A DNA stretch of 16,596 nucleotides, taken from NCBI GenBank assembly GCA_016869015.1, contig VGFB01000017.1, positions 1 to 16,596 of the forward strand, written 5' to 3'. Every line of letters starts with the position of its first letter. Position 1 is the stretch's first letter. Positions 14,115 to 16,596 of the stretch are shown here, one piece after another. The stretch comes from Armatimonadota bacterium. GTDB taxonomy: Bacteria > Armatimonadota > Zipacnadia > Zipacnadales > VGFC01. The translations under genes were made by a program, and so were the position numbers. A model generated the notes under the pieces. The model ran no database searches. It saw nothing but the letters and a program-made list of their open reading frames with translations, and was not told the origin of the DNA.

Positions 14115-14876
14115 ATGGCGGTTGCAGTCCACTCGCTGACGGTGTCGGAGAGCAAGCGGCTCATCGCCAAGGGCGTGGCGCAACTGCCGTCCGTGCGGCG
14201 AGCGATGGGGAAGGGCCTCATCGCCGTGTGCAAGGGGACGACCAACGCGTACGTGCTCGAGGAGCTTCTGGGCCAGTCCATCCAGAAGACGGGCTACGTG
14301 CTCGGCGCGACGATCCCGGTGAAGGGCGCGGCGCGGGCCTCGCTGCTGCCGGGGTCGATCCCGGAGGTCATCCTGCGGGACGGCCGGCCGGCAGACGATC
14401 TGCCCACCGTGCAGGACGCCTTCAAGGTGATGGGGCGCGGCGATCTGGTGATCAAAGGGGCGAACGCGCTCGATTATGACCGGAAGCTCGCCGGTGTGCT
14501 GATCGGCCATCCGGAGGGGGGCACCGTCGGCGGGTTCATCGGCCGGATGCACGGCCGCAAGTTCGGCCTTCTGATCCCGGTGGGACTGGAGAAGCAGGTC
14601 GCCGGTGACCTGCGCGCTGCCGAGGTCGACCTGCTGTCGGCCGGTCCGGACCGCTACACCGGACCCTCCCTGTGGGTCATCCACGGCGAGATCTTCAGCG
14701 AGATCGAGGCGCTCCGCCTGCTGACCGGGGCCGAGGCGACCCAGATCGGTAGCGGGGGCATCGGTGGCGCCGAGGGGGCGGTCTGGCTCCTGGTGAAGGG
14801 GACCGCCGAGGAAGTGGGGGCCGCTACGGCGCTGATCGAGAGCATTCACGGCGAGCCGCCGTTCACGGAGCATTGA
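14115..14876 (+). CDS. Conserved protein of unknown function in sugar cassette
   Basis: Encodes 253 residues from the ATG at 14115, with GGGGGGA and AAGAGG just upstream, 32 bases after the SIS stop; an in-frame start further upstream would overlap the SIS gene. I do not recognise a named family, but the sequence looks conserved and folded: LTVSESKRLIAKGVAQLPSV, GLIAVCKGTTNAYVLEELLG (34-53), VLGATIPVKG, GDLVIKGANALDYDRKLAGVLIG (109-131), LLIPVGLEK and ITEI-like FSEIEALRLLTG. KGTTNAYVLEELLG and DLVIKGANAL faintly recall the GTT loop and following strand of ribose-5-phosphate isomerase/DeoR-type sugar-phosphate domains; this is weak inference. No signal peptide or membrane helix. Third gene after the kinase and SIS protein, so it probably acts on, or senses, the same phosphosugar. 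Its last codons lie inside a heptamer repeat. Confidence 0.8.
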   Translation: MAVAVHSLTVSESKRLIAKGVAQLPSVRRAMGKGLIAVCKGTTNAYVLEELLGQSIQKTGYVLGATIPVKGAARASLLPGSIPEVILRDGRPADDLPTVQDAFKVMGRGDLVIKGANALDYDRKLAGVLIGHPEGGTVGGFIGRMHGRKFGLLIPVGLEKQVAGDLRAAEVDLLSAGPDRYTGPSLWVIHGEIFSEIEALRLLTGAEATQIGSGGIGGAEGAVWLLVKGTAEEVGAATALIESIHGEPPFTEH

Positions 14877-15016
14877 GTATTGAGTCGTGAGCCTTGAGTA
14901 TGGAGCATCGAGCATGGGGCAAGGCCGGGCCGGGCGCCCCACATCGAGGCCGACGGCCCGCCGCGCTGCCTCTCGACCTTTCCGTACTCAGTGCTCAATA
15001 CTCAATGCTCAGTACT
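14868..15016. repeat. Heptamer-built inverted repeat element
   Basis: From 14868 to 14916 there are seven consecutive 7-base units that all begin GAG (GAGCATT, GAGTATT, GAGTCGT, GAGCCTT, GAGTATG, GAGCATC, GAGCATG). From 14983 to 15016 the complementary strand holds four such units (GAGCATT, GAGTATT, GAGCACT, GAGTACG). A 17-base core is a perfect inverted repeat (14868-14884 with 14994-15010). The 66-base middle is GC rich and contains a smaller stem (CGGGCC 14926-14931 with GGCCCG 14955-14960). The left arm supplies the last two codons and stop of the upstream gene; the right arm ends 19 bases before the AmrS start. It looks like an inserted, hairpin-forming intergenic repeat. Confidence 0.8.
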
Positions 15017-15035
15017 GCCGTCAGGCTCGGCGCCC

Positions 15036-16034
15036 ATGTTCATTGAGCGGGAGGCGGAGTTCTGGTCGTCTGAGGATGGGCGCATCCGGTGCGCGCTGTG
15101 CCCGCATCGCTGCCTGATCGCGGAGGGCAAGCGCGGGCTGTGCGGGGTACGGGAGAACCAGGGCGGTGCGCTCGTGCCCCTCACCTACGGACGGGTGACC
15201 GGGGCGCACCTGGACCCGATCGAGAAGAAGCCGCTGTACCACTTCCACCCCGGAACGTGGGTTCTCTCCATCGGCTCCTGGGGCTGCAACCTGAGCTGCG
15301 ATTTCTGCCAGAACTGGCACATCGCGGACGGCGAAGTGCCCGGCTCCCGCCTCCTGCCTCAGGCAGCCGCTGCGCTGGCCGAGCGGGAACGGGCGAACGG
15401 GAACCTCGGCCTCGCGTTCACCTACAATGAGCCGCTCATCTGGTTCGAGTACGTGCTGGACACGTGCCGGGCCGTCCATGAGCGCGGGCTGAAGAACGTA
15501 CTGGTCACGAACGGGGAGATTGAGCCCGAGCCGCTGGAGGCGCTGCTGCCCCACGTTGACGCGATGAACGTGGACATCAAGGCGATGGGGGAGGGCTTCT
15601 ATCGCCGCCTCTGCCACGGGCCGCACGCGCCGCCGAGGCGGACTGTGGAGCGGGCCTTCGGTCGGTGTCATGTCGAGGTGACGAACCTGCTGATTCCCGG
15701 CGAGAACGACTCGGCGGAGCAGGTCGGCGCGCTGGTCGACTGGGCGGCGGGCGTCAGCGACCGCCTCCCCGTGCATTTCAGCCGCTATCACCCGGCCCAC
15801 AAGCTGACCGTTCCGGCGACGCCCCGGTCGTCGTTGGAGCGAGCGTACCGTCTGGCTCGTGAGAAGCTGAAGTACGTGTACATCGGCAACGCGAGCCTTC
15901 CTGGAGCGGGCGATACCCTCTGCCCCTCGTGCGGGGCGGTTGTTGTGGGACGCCACGGGTTCGCCGCCGTCTCGCTGTTGCTGGAGGCCGGTCGTTGCGG
16001 CCGGTGTGGGAGCGAGGTCGATATTGTCGCGTGA
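15036..16034 (+). CDS. amrS: AmmeMemoRadiSam system radical SAM enzyme
   Basis: Encodes 332 residues from the ATG at 15036; 15 further in-frame upstream residues would be encoded by the heptamer repeat and are rejected. Residues 84-91 (CNLSCDFC) are the radical SAM C-x3-C-x2-C motif that holds a 4Fe-4S cluster, followed by QNW as in AmrS. Before it, CALCPHRC (19-26), GLCGVREN (34-41) and DPIEKKPLYHFHPG are diagnostic of AmrS rather than pyruvate-formate-lyase activases. LGLAFTYNEPLIWFEYV and VTNGEIEPEPL follow, and the C-terminus adds CPSCG and CGRCG, a likely metal-binding pair. AmrS works with AMMECR1 and Memo-domain proteins in a conserved but functionally unresolved system. Neither partner is in this window. 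The preceding ribosome site is weak. The next gene overlaps its end. Confidence 0.9.
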   Translation: MFIEREAEFWSSEDGRIRCALCPHRCLIAEGKRGLCGVRENQGGALVPLTYGRVTGAHLDPIEKKPLYHFHPGTWVLSIGSWGCNLSCDFCQNWHIADGEVPGSRLLPQAAAALAERERANGNLGLAFTYNEPLIWFEYVLDTCRAVHERGLKNVLVTNGEIEPEPLEALLPHVDAMNVDIKAMGEGFYRRLCHGPHAPPRRTVERAFGRCHVEVTNLLIPGENDSAEQVGALVDWAAGVSDRLPVHFSRYHPAHKLTVPATPRSSLERAYRLAREKLKYVYIGNASLPGAGDTLCPSCGAVVVGRHGFAAVSLLLEAGRCGRCGSEVDIVA

Positions 16035-16596
16035 CGCGCAGAACACGAGCGAGGGGCCGAAGGCCCCTCCGCGGGGGATCTCCCGTGCCATCGAGATCGG
16101 CGTCGCGGCGACGCGCTACGGCTTCGCCTCGACCCTGCACGCCAGCGGACTGAGCGAGTGGCTGCCGAAGCGGCTGAAGCGCGGCAAGGAGGTCGGGCTC
16201 CCGGGCCCCGTGGCGCTGCGGCGGATGCTGGAGGAGCTGGGGCCGACGGCCGTGAAGCTCGGCCAGGCGGCCGCCACGCGGTCGGACGTGCTGCCCGCCG
16301 ACTGGGTCGCGCAGCTGCGCGTGCTGCAGGATCATGTGGCCCCGGTGCCCTTCGAGCAGGCGCGGGCCGTCATCGAGGCCGAGCTGGGTCGCCCCCTCGG
16401 CCAGTGCTTCGTCTCCTTCGAGGAGACGCCGCTGGCGTCCGCGTCCATCGCCCAGGTGCACGCCGCCATCCTGCCGACGGGCGAGCGGGTGGCTGTGAAG
16501 GTGCAGCGGCCGGGCATCCGGCGACAGGTCGAGGCCGATCTCCCGCTGCTCACGCATCTCGCGCGTACCGCCGAGGGCAATGTGCCGCGCCTGGCG
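16024..16596 (+). CDS. AarF/UbiB (ABC1) family kinase-like protein (N-terminal part)
   Basis: Runs off the right edge; 191 residues visible. The best start is TTG at 16024, with GAGG 6 bases upstream, overlapping the AmrS end by 11 bases. GTG at 16006 is the alternative; no other in-frame ATG/GTG/TTG occurs before 16210. The sequence RAIEIGVAATRYGF, EELGPTAVKLGQAAATRSDVLP and ASASIAQVHAAILPTGERVAVKVQRPGI is diagnostic of the ABC1/ADCK/UbiB family. KLGQ is at 78-81 (the KxGQ motif) and the ATP-binding lysine of VAVK is K159. Family members support ubiquinone or other isoprenoid-lipid biosynthesis, or lipid transport, using ATPase activity. The C-terminal part with HxD-like and DFG-like regions and any membrane helices is missing from the window. 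Confidence 0.85.
   Translation, partial: MSRDAQNTSEGPKAPPRGISRAIEIGVAATRYGFASTLHASGLSEWLPKRLKRGKEVGLPGPVALRRMLEELGPTAVKLGQAAATRSDVLPADWVAQLRVLQDHVAPVPFEQARAVIEAELGRPLGQCFVSFEETPLASASIAQVHAAILPTGERVAVKVQRPGIRRQVEADLPLLTHLARTAEGNVPRLA
16051..16069 (+). terminator. GC hairpin just after AmrS
   Basis: GAGGGGCC, loop GAA, GGCCCCTC is an 8-bp perfect stem starting 17 bases after the AmrS stop. It lies inside the first codons of the AarF/UbiB gene (SEGPKAPP), so it may attenuate transcription or translation of that gene rather than end the transcript. There is no T-run. Confidence 0.35.

Noticed and set aside
13590..14942. 450-residue minus-strand open frame
   Set aside because: It is antisense to the SIS and unknown-protein genes, whose motifs are clear; no domain is recognisable in it.
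14868..15016. CRISPR array
   Set aside because: The tandem units are 7 bases with no unique spacers, and no cas gene is present.

Overview
The window is a GC-rich, gene-dense bacterial chromosome segment. The best taxonomic clue is the protein at 8418-9173. It is a prepilin-type protein whose N-terminus runs into FPVFARAREQAR and which ends in an H-x9-DG motif. That combination is typical of Armatimonadota and, more loosely, of Planctomycetota and Verrucomicrobiota relatives. Abundant Gfo/Idh/MocA oxidoreductases, a TIM-barrel sugar isomerase and HEAT-repeat proteins fit the same picture. I infer an uncultivated or poorly studied Armatimonadota-like bacterium. No rRNA, tRNA, CRISPR array, transposase or phage gene is visible.

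Layout. 1-223 (-): start of an exopolysaccharide sugar-phosphate transferase, cut by the window edge. 512-1507 (+): a lone Gfo/Idh/MocA oxidoreductase. 1546-5707 (-): a tight three-gene operon of a major-facilitator transporter fused to HEAT repeats, a second Gfo/Idh/MocA oxidoreductase and a sugar-phosphate isomerase/epimerase, with stop/start overlaps of 1 and 4 bases. 5910-6605 (+): a Crp/Fnr regulator with a near-consensus promoter, divergent from that operon. It is followed by a periplasmic PAP2-type phosphatase (6691-7290). 7301-8137 (-): a degenerate GGDEF protein. 8418-10768 (+): prepilin-like H-x9-DG protein, small lipoprotein candidate and family 4 glycosyltransferase. 10747-12084 (-): ferric-reductase-like flavocytochrome. 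12304-14876 (+): BadF-type sugar kinase, SIS-domain sugar isomerase and a conserved protein of unknown function. These three sit behind a strong promoter and a structured leader of about 147 nt. 14868-15016: a heptamer-built inverted repeat. 15036-16596 (+): AmrS-type radical SAM enzyme and the start of an AarF/UbiB-family kinase-like protein.

Three themes recur. The first is sugar uptake and remodelling: the MFS-HEAT/oxidoreductase/isomerase operon, possibly controlled by the divergent Crp protein, and the kinase/SIS/unknown-protein cassette, which looks like a phospho-amino-sugar route. The second is envelope and surface biology: sugar transferase, glycosyltransferase, PAP2 phosphatase and prepilin-like protein. 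The third is redox and cofactor biology: flavocytochrome, AmrS and AarF/UbiB. The most unusual items are the MFS-HEAT fusion, the kinase/SIS/unknown cassette with its leader, the heptamer inverted repeat and the inactive-looking GGDEF protein. All intergenic gaps are shorter than about 300 bases.
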